Assembly: GCA_964621445.1 (NCBI GenBank) | Contig: CAZUNO010000002.1 | Location: 1 to 64,000 of the forward strand | DNA length: 64,000 nt | From: CAZUNO01 sp964621445 [NCBI: Candidatus Hadarchaeota archaeon] | GTDB lineage: Archaea; CAYQAE01; CAYVLA01 | Reading direction: 5' to 3' | Program-made: the position numbers and the translations under genes | Shown here: one piece after another, positions 34,936 through 44,398 of the stretch | Layout of the letters: every line of letters begins with the position of its first letter | Numbering within the stretch: position 1 is the stretch's first letter | Notes under the pieces: model-generated | Databases searched by the model: none | What the model was told of the DNA's origin: nothing | The model's input: the letters and a program-made list of their open reading frames with translations, nothing else

Positions 34936-37182
34936 ATGCAGATTAAGATGAAAGAAAAGGTAAAACTACTAATTAGCGGATTGCCTGAGAACTCAGGCCC
35001 AGGGGACCTACTCGGTGCTATGGCCAACGATACACGAATCGACGGCAAAGAGGTCGGCAGAATAGATATCAAAGGGTCCGTAGCCACCCTCTCGATTCCC
35101 TCGGGGGCCGCGGACAGCGTGATTGCCAATCTGGATGAGGTCTCCGGAAGACCAGTCACCGTGGCCAGGGCACGATCAAAAAATCTCAAGTCCCATCTCC
35201 TTGGCCTAGCAAGACTGGTGGAGATGGAAAGAGAGGAAGAAATGCGAAGGCACGAAAGGGAAATTCGAAATCTAACTGGTTTTCAGAGGGAAAAAGAGGG
35301 CCGTGCAATTCTCCATCTAAAGGGCAAGGACAAGGGAACCGGCCTGGGTGGGAAATATCTAATCAAGTTCGTCCGCCAGAGGCCCGGTGAGCAGCTTCCG
35401 GATACGGAGATAACCGTAGGTGATCTGGTCATGTTATCCAGAGGGAATCCACTGAAGGCAAATAATCCAACTGGAACCGTTTCCAGCAAGACCAACTATT
35501 CCTTAACCATCGCCTTTGACCGTAAACCTCGCCGTTTCCTCTTTGGAAAGGGGCTAAGGTGCGATCTTTACGTAAACGACATAACCTATCAGCGCCAGCT
35601 TGAGGCCCTTAAGGAGGTTACTTCAAGGGATCAGAGTCGAGACCTGGCCAGCAAGGCTCTGGGACAGGACGGGCTGGAATTCGAGGATCAAGGGAACCTT
35701 CAAATCCTCAACAAGAATCTCAATACTTCGCAAATCGAGGCCGTCCGGAAGGCGCTAGCCGCCAACGACTTCTACCTGATACATGGTCCTCCCGGAACCG
35801 GGAAGACGGTGACCTGCATCGAGGCCGCACGCCAGCTAATCAGGCGAGGAGAGAAAGTTCTATGCACGGCGGACTCAAACACCGCCGTCGATAATCTGGT
35901 TGAACGCCTCGCTGACTGGGGAGAAAACGTGGTTCGGGTTGGTCACCCAGCCCGAGTCACCCCGAACTTGAGGAGCCACACCTTGGATGAGATAATTCAA
36001 AATGACCCCAGCTATATCCAAAGCCAGGAAGCTCGGGAGGCCGCACTAAAGCTCGTCGATGAACAGGGCAAACTGACCCATCCCGGCGGCAGATGGCGCC
36101 GTGGAATGAGCAATGGAAAGATCCTTGCCCTGGCCCGTAGAGGTAAGGGCTCAAGGGGTGTTCCCCCTTCGAGAATTAAGGAGATGGCCAAGTGGATCCA
36201 TCTCAAATCCAAGATAGATGACCTGTTTAACAAGGCGCAGAGGCTTGAGGAGGAAGCAATATCACACGTATTGGAATGGGCGGATGTGATCTGCGCCACG
36301 AACTCCGGTTCAGGCTCCGAATTGATGTCTGACCGGGAATTTAACACCGTGATAATTGACGAGGCAACCCAGGCCACCGAACCCAGCTGTTGGATACCTA
36401 TGGTACGTGCAAATAAAGTGGTGATGGCTGGCGACCATAAGCAGCTACCCCCTACAATACTGAGCCCCGACGCCGAGGGCCTGAGCAAGACCCTTTTTGA
36501 GTCCTTGGTCGAGGTGCACGGAAACCGATGCAGATCCATGCTCAAGATTCAGTACAGGATGCACGAGAAGATCATGCAATTCTCCAACCAGCAGTTCTAC
36601 GATGACCTGCTAGAGGCCGACGAATCCGTCGCCTCCCATACTATCCTTGACCTCCTCCCTGATTCCAAAGTAAGATCTCCAAGTGATTCCCTTGAGAGCC
36701 CGTTGGTCTTTGTGGATACTCGGCATATTGATGGGAACGAGAGGACAAGAACTGGCTCCACATCTAAGGAAAACCCGGTAGAAGCGGAAATAGTTGATTT
36801 CATAACCAGCCAGATTCTCGATCTGGGGATTCTCCAGAGAGATATCGCCGTCATCTCCCCCTATGACGATCAGGTGGATCTTCTGAGAAGACTTATTGGA
36901 ATGGAGGAAATTGAAATAGACACCGTGGATGGATTCCAAGGTAGGGAAAAGGAAGTGGTAATCGTCTCACTTGTCCGGAGCAATTCGCGAAACAGCATCG
37001 GTTTTCTGAATGATATTCGCCGTCTTAATGTTGCGCTCACCAGAGCCAAGAGAAAGCTGATTATCATAGGTGATAGTTCAACCATTACCTCCCACCAAAC
37101 CTACGAACATCTCTTGGAGTATGTCCGTTCCACAGGAAAGGTAATCTCACTCGAAGAGCCCCCAAAGGCTTCAGCGCGGTAA
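34936..37182 (+). CDS. Upf1/IGHMBP2-type superfamily 1 helicase
   Basis: A 748-residue SF1B helicase. Residues 1-250 hold a nucleic-acid-binding beta domain. Motif I is LIHGPPGTGKTVTCIEAAR; motif Ia CTADSNTAVDNLVERL; motif II VIIDEATQATEPSCW; motif III VVMAGDHKQLPPTIL; QYRMHEKIMQFSN, IDTVDGFQGREKEVVIVSL and LNVALTRAKRKLIIIGD are motifs IV-VI. This is the archaeal relative of eukaryotic Upf1 and SMUBP-2 helicases, unwinding DNA or RNA with ATP. Alternative start ATG 34948. It follows HIT and PIN-like genes in the same direction. Confidence 0.93.
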   Translation: MQIKMKEKVKLLISGLPENSGPGDLLGAMANDTRIDGKEVGRIDIKGSVATLSIPSGAADSVIANLDEVSGRPVTVARARSKNLKSHLLGLARLVEMEREEEMRRHEREIRNLTGFQREKEGRAILHLKGKDKGTGLGGKYLIKFVRQRPGEQLPDTEITVGDLVMLSRGNPLKANNPTGTVSSKTNYSLTIAFDRKPRRFLFGKGLRCDLYVNDITYQRQLEALKEVTSRDQSRDLASKALGQDGLEFEDQGNLQILNKNLNTSQIEAVRKALAANDFYLIHGPPGTGKTVTCIEAARQLIRRGEKVLCTADSNTAVDNLVERLADWGENVVRVGHPARVTPNLRSHTLDEIIQNDPSYIQSQEAREAALKLVDEQGKLTHPGGRWRRGMSNGKILALARRGKGSRGVPPSRIKEMAKWIHLKSKIDDLFNKAQRLEEEAISHVLEWADVICATNSGSGSELMSDREFNTVIIDEATQATEPSCWIPMVRANKVVMAGDHKQLPPTILSPDAEGLSKTLFESLVEVHGNRCRSMLKIQYRMHEKIMQFSNQQFYDDLLEADESVASHTILDLLPDSKVRSPSDSLESPLVFVDTRHIDGNERTRTGSTSKENPVEAEIVDFITSQILDLGILQRDIAVISPYDDQVDLLRRLIGMEEIEIDTVDGFQGREKEVVIVSLVRSNSRNSIGFLNDIRRLNVALTRAKRKLIIIGDSSTITSHQTYEHLLEYVRSTGKVISLEEPPKASAR

Positions 37183-37239
37183 GTACTGCCCCATCGGTAA
37201 TCGCAAAGCTTATTACCGGTGTAGGTATTTCCCTATGCG

Positions 37240-39555
37240 TTGCCCAGGCCATTCATCCTGAGTTTCCAGGTATTTATCCTAAGTCTGATTTTTGCCAGTG
37301 TATTTCTAGGTACCGGGTTTGGGAAACCCTTTGAGGCAACTCTGGTTCTGGAAACAAAGAACATCTCCATTGGCACCAGGATCGGGAATCCAAATCTTAC
37401 CTTCGCCCTGGAGAATGAATTTGGAGAGGACGTCCAGGGAGCCGCCGGATATCTGACCATGCTGGCAGAAAATAAGACCCTATATGAGAATAATGGATCC
37501 TATTATGCGAATTTAACCGATGTCAGCGCCGGCACCTATGACATAGTTGTCAGACTCCAGAAGGAGGGCTATCATATCCCAGAACTCCGGACCACCTTCT
37601 ACCTGGAATATGAAAGAATCTACCAGGGCTACACAAACCTTACGAGGCTTTCCGGTCTATCATTTACCACCGATCGCCCCGAGGTTTGCACGGCGTCTTT
37701 CAACCAGGAACTGGTGGAAATATCTGTCGTCTACGACAAGTCCAGGATCCCCGTCGTCCACTTCCATCTTGTATTCCCGGAACCCCTGGACCTCTCCCGA
37801 TTCGATCTTGTACGGATCAATATATCCCACCAAAACTGTCCCTCGCTACAAATCGGCCTTCAGGATGACGAGGGCTCAAAGACCATGTTAACCCTGGATA
37901 CGGACGGGGATATGGATGTGAAATGGAAATATCGCGAGGCGACTGACTGGGTTAACTTCAAATCCATCAGCAAACTGGTTTTCCAGACCATGCAGCGGAG
38001 GGATGGAAAGAATCACAGGATTGCCTTGGAAAGCCTGGAATGGGTCAGGAACCCACGGTATATCCACCAATGTCCTCCCACCTTGAAGGATGCCCTCCAA
38101 AACACCCTTTCCCATAGAGCCGATCCGATCTTCGTGCATGGCCCCACCGGCCTACCCTTTGAATTCATCAACCTTTACGAGTACACGGTGCCCTCGGTCA
38201 GCGAGCTTGACATGACCATCGGGAATAATGAGATAGGGGAGGGATTGACCTCTTTCTGGATGTATTACCTGGGCTCGGGAGAGAAATGGGTAGAGGAATT
38301 CCTTCGACAGGCCGCAGTTGCCGAGGCGCGCTACCTGGACCCGGGCGATGGTCTTATCGGTCTCCATCATTATTACAGAAGAACCGGAGAGCTAGACGAT
38401 GACACCCACAATCTAAGGGGATGCAAGTTTCGGGGTGGGCCCGCGGGGGAGAGTTCTGCCCAACATGGTGCAGAGGAGGCCATGTACATGATGTTACCAG
38501 CGGCCTGGATCCTGGGTGAGGAGGAGGCATTGCACGCCCTGGAAAGATATAGCGAAACACTCCTCCAGCTAAATTCTGAACCTGATTTCCTCCATCTTCA
38601 CCTCTACGTGAAGAAGTGTAATGGTGAATGGTATGTCGGGGACTGGAACGGAATGCACGACCAGAAGATGGAAGTCGTTGATCCTGACCCCTCGGCCTTC
38701 ACGGATCTATCCGAGTTCTGGTGGATAACACCCATGCTGGGAACGGCCATTCTGACCGAGAACCAGACGCTGAGAACGCGAATAATCGATCGCTGCCGTC
38801 CAATCCTGGATAACGTTATCCAATACCAGGCGGTTAATGGAGAAATCCCCTTTGTATATACCCTAGACGGATCAAGGGCAATTTTTAACGCCACCGCAAA
38901 GGGCTGGAGCGGGTATAATGTCAACAGCTTCTACGCACGTTCGGCTTACCTCATGCATAACCTGACGGGGGATGAGAAATACCTGCATTCGCTTGAGAGG
39001 ATGTACGACTTCTTCCTTCAGGATGGAACACCGGGCAGTTATCGATTCGCCCCCCAGATTATATTCCATTCCCTGTACACCGGAAATGAGACATTGGCAA
39101 GCCGCCTGGTCCAGGATATAAGATCGCGGTATACTTTGGATAGAATAGAGCATTCCATATTGGATTGTACGTGGCGCCTTTTGCCCTGGATTTTTACCGG
39201 TAACTTAACCGATCTTCAGATCGCGCTCCGGGGGGAAAGCAGATTCAGGACCGAGAACTGGCTAGAGATACCGGGAGGTTCCGGAAGATACCACTACTAT
39301 CCACCCTATGTAGTGGACACCATAGTGGAATGGGGTTGGTGCCCCCTCGATAAATTCGGGAGTGGGATCGAGGATTTCTACGCACTATCTCAATTAGGCC
39401 CCTCTTCGATGGGACTGGTGGAGCGCGACCTATTGACCATGGGTTTTCTGGCCAGGATACCTGATTGTCCGGTCATCTCGTTGGCCCTCCTTGCAATCCT
39501 GGGCGCGTTGCTCAATAGAAATCGATCTAGCGGAAAATTCCGGGGAAAACCATAG
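37240..39555 (+). CDS. secreted, C-terminally anchored alpha/alpha-toroid protein
   Basis: A 771-residue protein with an N-terminal signal peptide (FQVFILSLIFASVFLGTGFG) and a C-terminal hydrophobic segment (VISLALLAILGALLNRN) followed by basic residues, so it is probably a surface protein. Residues 30-280 look beta-rich, with several N-x-S/T sites. Residues 320-700 contain repeated helical pairs and Trp-rich motifs (YMMLPAAWILGEEEALHAL, FWWITPMLGTAIL, LDCTWRLLPWIFTG) like glycosidase or lyase toroids (GH88/GH105/GH127 type). Family not certain. The start is TTG with a TATA-like gcttatta about 29 bases upstream, so it may be leaderless. Confidence 0.65.
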   Translation: MPRPFILSFQVFILSLIFASVFLGTGFGKPFEATLVLETKNISIGTRIGNPNLTFALENEFGEDVQGAAGYLTMLAENKTLYENNGSYYANLTDVSAGTYDIVVRLQKEGYHIPELRTTFYLEYERIYQGYTNLTRLSGLSFTTDRPEVCTASFNQELVEISVVYDKSRIPVVHFHLVFPEPLDLSRFDLVRINISHQNCPSLQIGLQDDEGSKTMLTLDTDGDMDVKWKYREATDWVNFKSISKLVFQTMQRRDGKNHRIALESLEWVRNPRYIHQCPPTLKDALQNTLSHRADPIFVHGPTGLPFEFINLYEYTVPSVSELDMTIGNNEIGEGLTSFWMYYLGSGEKWVEEFLRQAAVAEARYLDPGDGLIGLHHYYRRTGELDDDTHNLRGCKFRGGPAGESSAQHGAEEAMYMMLPAAWILGEEEALHALERYSETLLQLNSEPDFLHLHLYVKKCNGEWYVGDWNGMHDQKMEVVDPDPSAFTDLSEFWWITPMLGTAILTENQTLRTRIIDRCRPILDNVIQYQAVNGEIPFVYTLDGSRAIFNATAKGWSGYNVNSFYARSAYLMHNLTGDEKYLHSLERMYDFFLQDGTPGSYRFAPQIIFHSLYTGNETLASRLVQDIRSRYTLDRIEHSILDCTWRLLPWIFTGNLTDLQIALRGESRFRTENWLEIPGGSGRYHYYPPYVVDTIVEWGWCPLDKFGSGIEDFYALSQLGPSSMGLVERDLLTMGFLARIPDCPVISLALLAILGALLNRNRSSGKFRGKP

Positions 39556-39625
39556 TAACCAACTTTCCAGACCTTCTCGAGTCGTGGTTACATTATTCTT
39601 GAAAGGTCAAGGGGCATAAAAGGGA

Positions 39626-39997
39626 ATGAATCTCACCGATGAGGATATCGAAGAAGCACGGGTCTATCTCGTTAACGAAATGGTGGAGGAAGAATTCCAG
39701 GAAATACTTTACCAAACGGATCTCACTTGTCGTCTCTGTACCCGATGCTGCATAGACTATGGAATCCCTGAGATCTCAAAGCCGGCAGGTGTAAGATGCC
39801 CCTATCTAACCGAGGAGGGATTGTGTGAAATATACCAGGACCGGCCACGGCGCTGCAGGGATTTCCCCCACCTCAAGAATCTAAACTACGTGAAGGCCAA
39901 TAGCCGGTCAATCTTTCACGTGAAGAGCAGCTGTCCAGTTATCACTGAATTCATCGAGAATATTCTGGAAAGGATCAGGGAAATCAAAAAATGCTGA
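39626..39997 (+). CDS. YkgJ-family CxxCxxCC metal-binding protein
   Basis: A 123-residue protein with the zinc/iron-chelating YkgJ signature: CRLCTRCCIDYGIPEI, then RCPYLTEEGLCEIYQDRPRRCRDFP. Function of the family is unclear, with proposals of metal or cluster binding. Its TGA stop overlaps the start of the Nif3-like gene, so translational coupling is likely. Confidence 0.88.
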   Translation: MNLTDEDIEEARVYLVNEMVEEEFQEILYQTDLTCRLCTRCCIDYGIPEISKPAGVRCPYLTEEGLCEIYQDRPRRCRDFPHLKNLNYVKANSRSIFHVKSSCPVITEFIENILERIREIKKC

Positions 39998-40863
39998 GCA
40001 GCCGTTTACCACTCCCGAATGTGATTCGAATGATGGGTAAGGATATTCTTGATCATTTCCTCTCCAGATCTGACTGGGTTGATGGAGAGAATACAGTTGA
40101 CCGGGTAATAGTTGGCGATCCCGAACTCGATTCATCCTCCTGCCTGGTAACCTGGATGCCCTCACTTTCCGCACTCCGCACCATGCATGGAAAGGGCATC
40201 CCCCTCATGATTTGTCATGAACCGGTATTCTGGAATCACCACGATCAGAGCCCCGGTTCCAGCCCCCAATCATCACGAAAATTGAACTACATCCAGGACC
40301 GCGAGCTAACAATAGTGAGGATTCATGATTGCTGGGATAGATGGCCGGAAGCCGGAATTCCCTTTGCATGGGCTCGATTCCTGGGTATTGGAACCAAGCC
40401 AGCGAAGATTGGAGCCAACGGCTATCAGCATAGATATGATATCAAGGGGATAGGACTCCGCGAGTTCGCGCTCAAGGTCGCAGATAGGTGCTCAACTATC
40501 GGTGAACCGGTCATCCAAGTAACGGGGGATCCGGGAACCGAAATATCCCGGGTGGGTATAGGGACGGGATGTGCATGTGATATCAATATCTATCTGGAAA
40601 TGGGTTGTGACTGCTCCGTGGTTTGTGACGACGGGTCCTCCTACTGGGCAGGAATCCAGATGGCCAAGGACATGGAACACCCAGTAATTCGAGTGAATCA
40701 TGGAACATCAGAGGAGCCAGGGATGATCTCCCTTACCGGTTATGTAAATGAGAACCTGGAGGGCCTAAACGCGATCCACCTTCCCCATGGCTCGAGCTAC
40801 CGGCCAATGGGATTACTCGAGTCAGGAGCCCACCAAAATTCACGAAGGTTCCCAGGTCCGTGA
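39991..40863 (+). CDS. Nif3-like dinuclear metal protein
   Basis: A 290-residue Nif3/NGG1p-like protein: TVDRVIVGDPELDSSSCLV near the N-terminus, MICHEPVFWNHHD in the middle (metal His) and MISLTGYVNENLEGLNAI later. The family binds two metal ions, but its reaction is not known. The start overlaps the YkgJ gene by 7 bases, and its 3' end overlaps the convergent propeller gene by 24 bases. Confidence 0.68.
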   Translation: MLSSRLPLPNVIRMMGKDILDHFLSRSDWVDGENTVDRVIVGDPELDSSSCLVTWMPSLSALRTMHGKGIPLMICHEPVFWNHHDQSPGSSPQSSRKLNYIQDRELTIVRIHDCWDRWPEAGIPFAWARFLGIGTKPAKIGANGYQHRYDIKGIGLREFALKVADRCSTIGEPVIQVTGDPGTEISRVGIGTGCACDINIYLEMGCDCSVVCDDGSSYWAGIQMAKDMEHPVIRVNHGTSEEPGMISLTGYVNENLEGLNAIHLPHGSSYRPMGLLESGAHQNSRRFPGP

Positions 40864-42027
40864 ATGCTTACCCAGGAATAGGAATATCGATAGGCAAATG
40901 ATCAACGGCAAATAGGGCAACTCCCCAATGATCCCCACATCATCACCATAGGATGCCACGAAAAGTTCGGTGGATCGGGACCCACAGCCGATAAACTCCC
41001 CGGTCCAGGAGGGGCTGACGTCGTATGCGATATCTATATTGGTAGGCACGAAGTCCAACTCCCATAGTAAATCCCCGTTTTTGTCCACTTTGAGAAAATG
41101 GGCCAGCATGGGATAAAGACCAGTAATGCCTCCGGCCACGTAACCTCCTTCCACCTCGGTAACTGAATTAGCCTCATCCCTTTCGGGGGTTCCATATGCC
41201 TTCTCCCAGATCTTATTGCCTTCCTGGTCTATCTTAAGTAGGTAGAAATCCCTTCCTCCTTCCCCAAAAGATTCGGTGAATCCGGCCATGAGATAGCCAC
41301 CATCCTCGGTTGCAATTATGCTATCGGCAACTTCAAAATCATCCCCGCCTTGGCTCTTTTCCCATAGGACCTCCCCTTCCTCATCTATCTTAAACACGTA
41401 GGCATCCCCACCTTTGAAGCCCGCGACAAGGTAGCCAGAGTCCCTGGCGGTGACGATGGAGTTGGCCTGACCCGTGCCATAGGTTCTGTTCCAGACAATT
41501 TCCCCGGCCGAATTCAGCTTTAACAGGTATATATCCACATTAAGCCTCTGATAGAGCGAATAACCGGCCAGAATGAAACCACCGTCCCCGGTCTGTACGA
41601 TGGACCTCCCATACTCCTCATTCTCCCGCTCGATTACCCTCTGCCAAATCATCTCTCCCGATTCATCGGTTCTTACCACGGAGATATCTAAACGATCATC
41701 GTCCACGCCACTACCGGCCGAGATCCCACACATGATATACCCGTCCTCCAATGGCAATAAGTCAAAGGCGGAATTCTTTTTTTCCTCAACCGGATAGTAG
41801 CTTCTATTCCATATCACGTTTCCCATTTCGTCCAACTTGACCAGGATATATTCTTTATCTGATCCAGTGCCCGCGAAAACGTAGCCATTATCAATGGCCC
41901 TGGTAATTGACCTGGCCTCAGAGCCATTCAAAGAGATATTCCATAGCTGCTGTGGCAGCCCCATTGCCGGGATGCAGAGCATTACCATAAACGACAGCGC
42001 TAGTATTCCTTTCTTAAAGAAAGACAT
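40840..42027 (-). CDS. secreted beta-propeller (PQQ/WD-like)
   Basis: A 395-residue protein. A signal peptide (FFKKGILALSFMVMLCIP) precedes at least six repeats of the form GGYVxAGxT...DFYLLKIDxEGNxIWEK (for example GGYLMAGFTESFGEGGRDF). A C-terminal hydrophobic segment (LPLIICLSIFLFLG) with a short basic tail anchors it. Extracellular binding or scaffolding is likely. ATG 42027 has a TATA-like box about 26 bases upstream, so it has its own promoter inside the end of the upstream gene. Confidence 0.75.
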   Translation of the reverse strand: MSFFKKGILALSFMVMLCIPAMGLPQQLWNISLNGSEARSITRAIDNGYVFAGTGSDKEYILVKLDEMGNVIWNRSYYPVEEKKNSAFDLLPLEDGYIMCGISAGSGVDDDRLDISVVRTDESGEMIWQRVIERENEEYGRSIVQTGDGGFILAGYSLYQRLNVDIYLLKLNSAGEIVWNRTYGTGQANSIVTARDSGYLVAGFKGGDAYVFKIDEEGEVLWEKSQGGDDFEVADSIIATEDGGYLMAGFTESFGEGGRDFYLLKIDQEGNKIWEKAYGTPERDEANSVTEVEGGYVAGGITGLYPMLAHFLKVDKNGDLLWELDFVPTNIDIAYDVSPSWTGEFIGCGSRSTELFVASYGDDVGIIGELPYLPLIICLSIFLFLGKHSRTWEPS

Positions 42028-42050
42028 GCCTCTGGCCGTCTGGCAATTAT

Positions 42051-42056
42051 TTTTAT
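42051..42056 (-). promoter_or_regulatory. TATA-like box for the secreted propeller
   Basis: Minus-strand ATAAAA within GATAAAAATAATT, centred about 26 bases before the ATG at 42027 and lying inside the 3' end of the deacetylase gene. Confidence 0.4.
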
Positions 42057-42955
42057 CTCTTTCCCCCCGGAAGTCCGACTTCATCCACATAATGCCTCCT
42101 TAAATTGGTCAAGGTTCCTGGTACCACCTCGTATTTCTCCTTTAACTCTCCCAGGTATCCGATTAGGTCCAGCAATGTTCTCGTATGGTCCGTATCCTCC
42201 CTGTCATACCGGTAACAATTATGGGTAAACAGGCATAGGCATTGGAAATCGGCGGACCTATCCTCCATTTCTCTCAGTGCCCGATTTACTATCGGCAGAT
42301 GCCATACATCGAACTCTCCGTGTTCTATTCGCAGCTCGTAAGGAAAGCCATTTGGATGGTGCCTGCTGGGGTCCGTGGTAACTGGAACTTCCAAGAAAGG
42401 CAGACCTCCCGCTTCCAGCCGGTTCTCCTCGTTGGTCCAGTGAGGATGACGGGAAGTATCCTTCCACTCGGCCGCAAAACATGGGACCTCCCTTCCCGGA
42501 TCCGAAACCGATCCTTGCTCAAATCCCAGGGAATAAAGAACGGGAAATGTATTGTCGTCGGCTGAGAAATTCCCGGGTCTAAAGGACTTCGGGGCCTTCC
42601 CAATTGCCTCCTGGAAAATCCTGCTGCCCTCCCCGATTATTTCCTTCTGGCCATGGTAATCATATTGACCTAGATAATTGGAATATTGGCCATTTCCCAT
42701 CGTCTGTGGGTGTATATGCAAACCCATCTCAACCCCCAGTTTTGAGAGTTCACGGAATAGCTCTGCCTGTCTCTGGGCACACTCCGGCGTTAAGAAAAGG
42801 GTGGGCGGAATCCCGGAATCAAGAAGTCGTTTGGAAAAGCCGTATATGGCCTTTTCGCTCCTATCCCAGCTTTCTGGTCCTCCGAGTTCATTGGGGAACT
42901 CCCCAACGCTTCGTTCACAGTCCATAGTGAACGCTATGTATAGCCTTGGAGCCAT
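42053..42955 (-). CDS. polysaccharide deacetylase-like protein
   Basis: A 300-residue NodB-fold candidate: LYIAFTMDCERSVGEFPNEL has the catalytic/metal Asp of the deacetylase fold, VEMGLHIHPQTMG carries the His pair, KAPKSFRPGNFSADDNTFPV resembles the third motif and CLCLFTHNCYRYD carries the His of the C-terminal motif. No signal peptide is seen. Its start codon follows immediately the stop of the beta-helix gene (TGA-ATG), so the two are coupled. Confidence 0.75.
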   Translation of the reverse strand: MAPRLYIAFTMDCERSVGEFPNELGGPESWDRSEKAIYGFSKRLLDSGIPPTLFLTPECAQRQAELFRELSKLGVEMGLHIHPQTMGNGQYSNYLGQYDYHGQKEIIGEGSRIFQEAIGKAPKSFRPGNFSADDNTFPVLYSLGFEQGSVSDPGREVPCFAAEWKDTSRHPHWTNEENRLEAGGLPFLEVPVTTDPSRHHPNGFPYELRIEHGEFDVWHLPIVNRALREMEDRSADFQCLCLFTHNCYRYDREDTDHTRTLLDLIGYLGELKEKYEVVPGTLTNLRRHYVDEVGLPGGKR

Positions 42956-44257
42956 TCAAGCCCCCTCTTGGCAGTCATTACCGAAAAATATCTCACTTGA
43001 ATCAGCCTTTTCGGCAGTAATCCCACGCAGATGCCGGAAGTTTTTCCTCCTTGCGGCCTCTGCTCCATAGCTATATTTGGGAGGCTCCCGGGCCCGAGAT
43101 TCCCTTTCACAGGATATATTGGGGGAGCAATAATCAAATTCGTTATCCGATATCCAAATTTGTCTAGCCTCTGATTCAACTAAAATTCCTGTCTCATCGC
43201 CGCCAGCCATCCCGGAAATGGAGTTTTCCTGGATAGCGATATCATGGGCGGGTCCACATATCTGGATCTGGCTATCCCCTGACTTGAAGGAATTTCCCTC
43301 GATTTGGCACCTTCTCACAAGACAGGCATGCATTTCAACTGGTCTCTCCGTTTTTCGGAATATTATCCCTGGACCTCCGTTGCTTCCGATACTACAATTT
43401 TCGATCAGGTTATAGCAATCTCTGGTGCCAATGGATATGCCGGAGGAGAGATTACCTGTAAATTCACAATCCCGGACGGTGATATGATTGGCACGCACGC
43501 AGAAGAATAATCCATTTAAGTCATTATCTCTGGCCTTGCATTTCTCGAATAGCATCCCTGTACTCCCTGCACCTGGGTGGTAACCATTTCCAGCATTTTT
43601 TTCCAGGAGACAGTCACTTACCCTAACCCTGCTACACATCTGGAAACCAAATCCTTCCCCCTCAAATGCCCTTTCCTCGACTTTCTGAACTTCGATTTGA
43701 TGGCTTCGGAGGAAATAGACCGCGGCACCTCTACATGGACCTATCCCTGCTGGTTGTTCTTCCCTGTTTCCATCGATCACTAGATCGCTGACCTTGGCGT
43801 TTTCTATATCCAAACCATAGATGAGAGGGAATGCGGTCACCAATACTGGATTGAATCTTTTCTGATAGTCAGCATGCAGACCAGTGTCAATACCTATCCA
43901 ATTATCATCAACCCACGTAATGCGGCCGAAGGTCTCGTAAAAGCCCCGATGTTCATCGTCCCCTATAGTCACCGTCATACCAGGCTCAAGGCCTTTGGCA
44001 TCGATTAGAGGAACATCAAGCATTCCATAATTATGATACCCGGAGAGGGGATATATGGATCCTGGTGATTTCCTTAGAACCGTCTTTTTACCCTGACCCT
44101 GCAGAGTGGTGTTGGAACGCAATTCTATTCCCCTGTCGATTTCAAGATCCATCTCCGGCAAGATAACACGGCCTCCGGCCGGAGATATGCCATCGATTTC
44201 CTTTTGAATATCGGTTGCGGAGGTTACGTCCGATTTCCTTAACCTGACGGAATGCAT
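42956..44257 (-). CDS. right-handed parallel beta-helix protein
   Basis: A 433-residue protein whose central part repeats coils of about 22-25 residues (NHITVRDCEFTGNLSSGISI, NLIENCSIGSNGGPGIIF, VRRCQIEGNSFKS, IAIQENSISGMAGGD), typical of pectate-lyase-like beta-helices acting on acidic polysaccharides. The N-terminal GGRVILPEMDLEIDRGIEL and NTTLQGQGKKTVLRK are usual for such folds. ATG 44257 is chosen because GAGGG lies 8 bases upstream; the longer frame begins at 44278. Lyase, epimerase or hydrolase activity cannot be told apart by eye. Confidence 0.75.
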   Translation of the reverse strand: MHSVRLRKSDVTSATDIQKEIDGISPAGGRVILPEMDLEIDRGIELRSNTTLQGQGKKTVLRKSPGSIYPLSGYHNYGMLDVPLIDAKGLEPGMTVTIGDDEHRGFYETFGRITWVDDNWIGIDTGLHADYQKRFNPVLVTAFPLIYGLDIENAKVSDLVIDGNREEQPAGIGPCRGAAVYFLRSHQIEVQKVEERAFEGEGFGFQMCSRVRVSDCLLEKNAGNGYHPGAGSTGMLFEKCKARDNDLNGLFFCVRANHITVRDCEFTGNLSSGISIGTRDCYNLIENCSIGSNGGPGIIFRKTERPVEMHACLVRRCQIEGNSFKSGDSQIQICGPAHDIAIQENSISGMAGGDETGILVESEARQIWISDNEFDYCSPNISCERESRAREPPKYSYGAEAARRKNFRHLRGITAEKADSSEIFFGNDCQEGA

Positions 44258-44365
44258 TGGGTTACCCTCACACCTCATCCCCCTTCCAACAAAAAGGTGT
44301 ATTCGACAATACGTCTCCTCTCCGATATTCAGAGGCAGATGGAATAGCGGTCAAACAAGGCAAAC

Positions 44366-44374
44366 ACTATATAG
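44366..44374 (+). promoter_or_regulatory. TATA-like box for the first DUF4838 gene
   Basis: The sequence actatatag is centred about 29 bases before the ATG at 44399. Confidence 0.45.
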
Positions 44375-44398
44375 ACTGGCATTACCGAATTGAGATCG

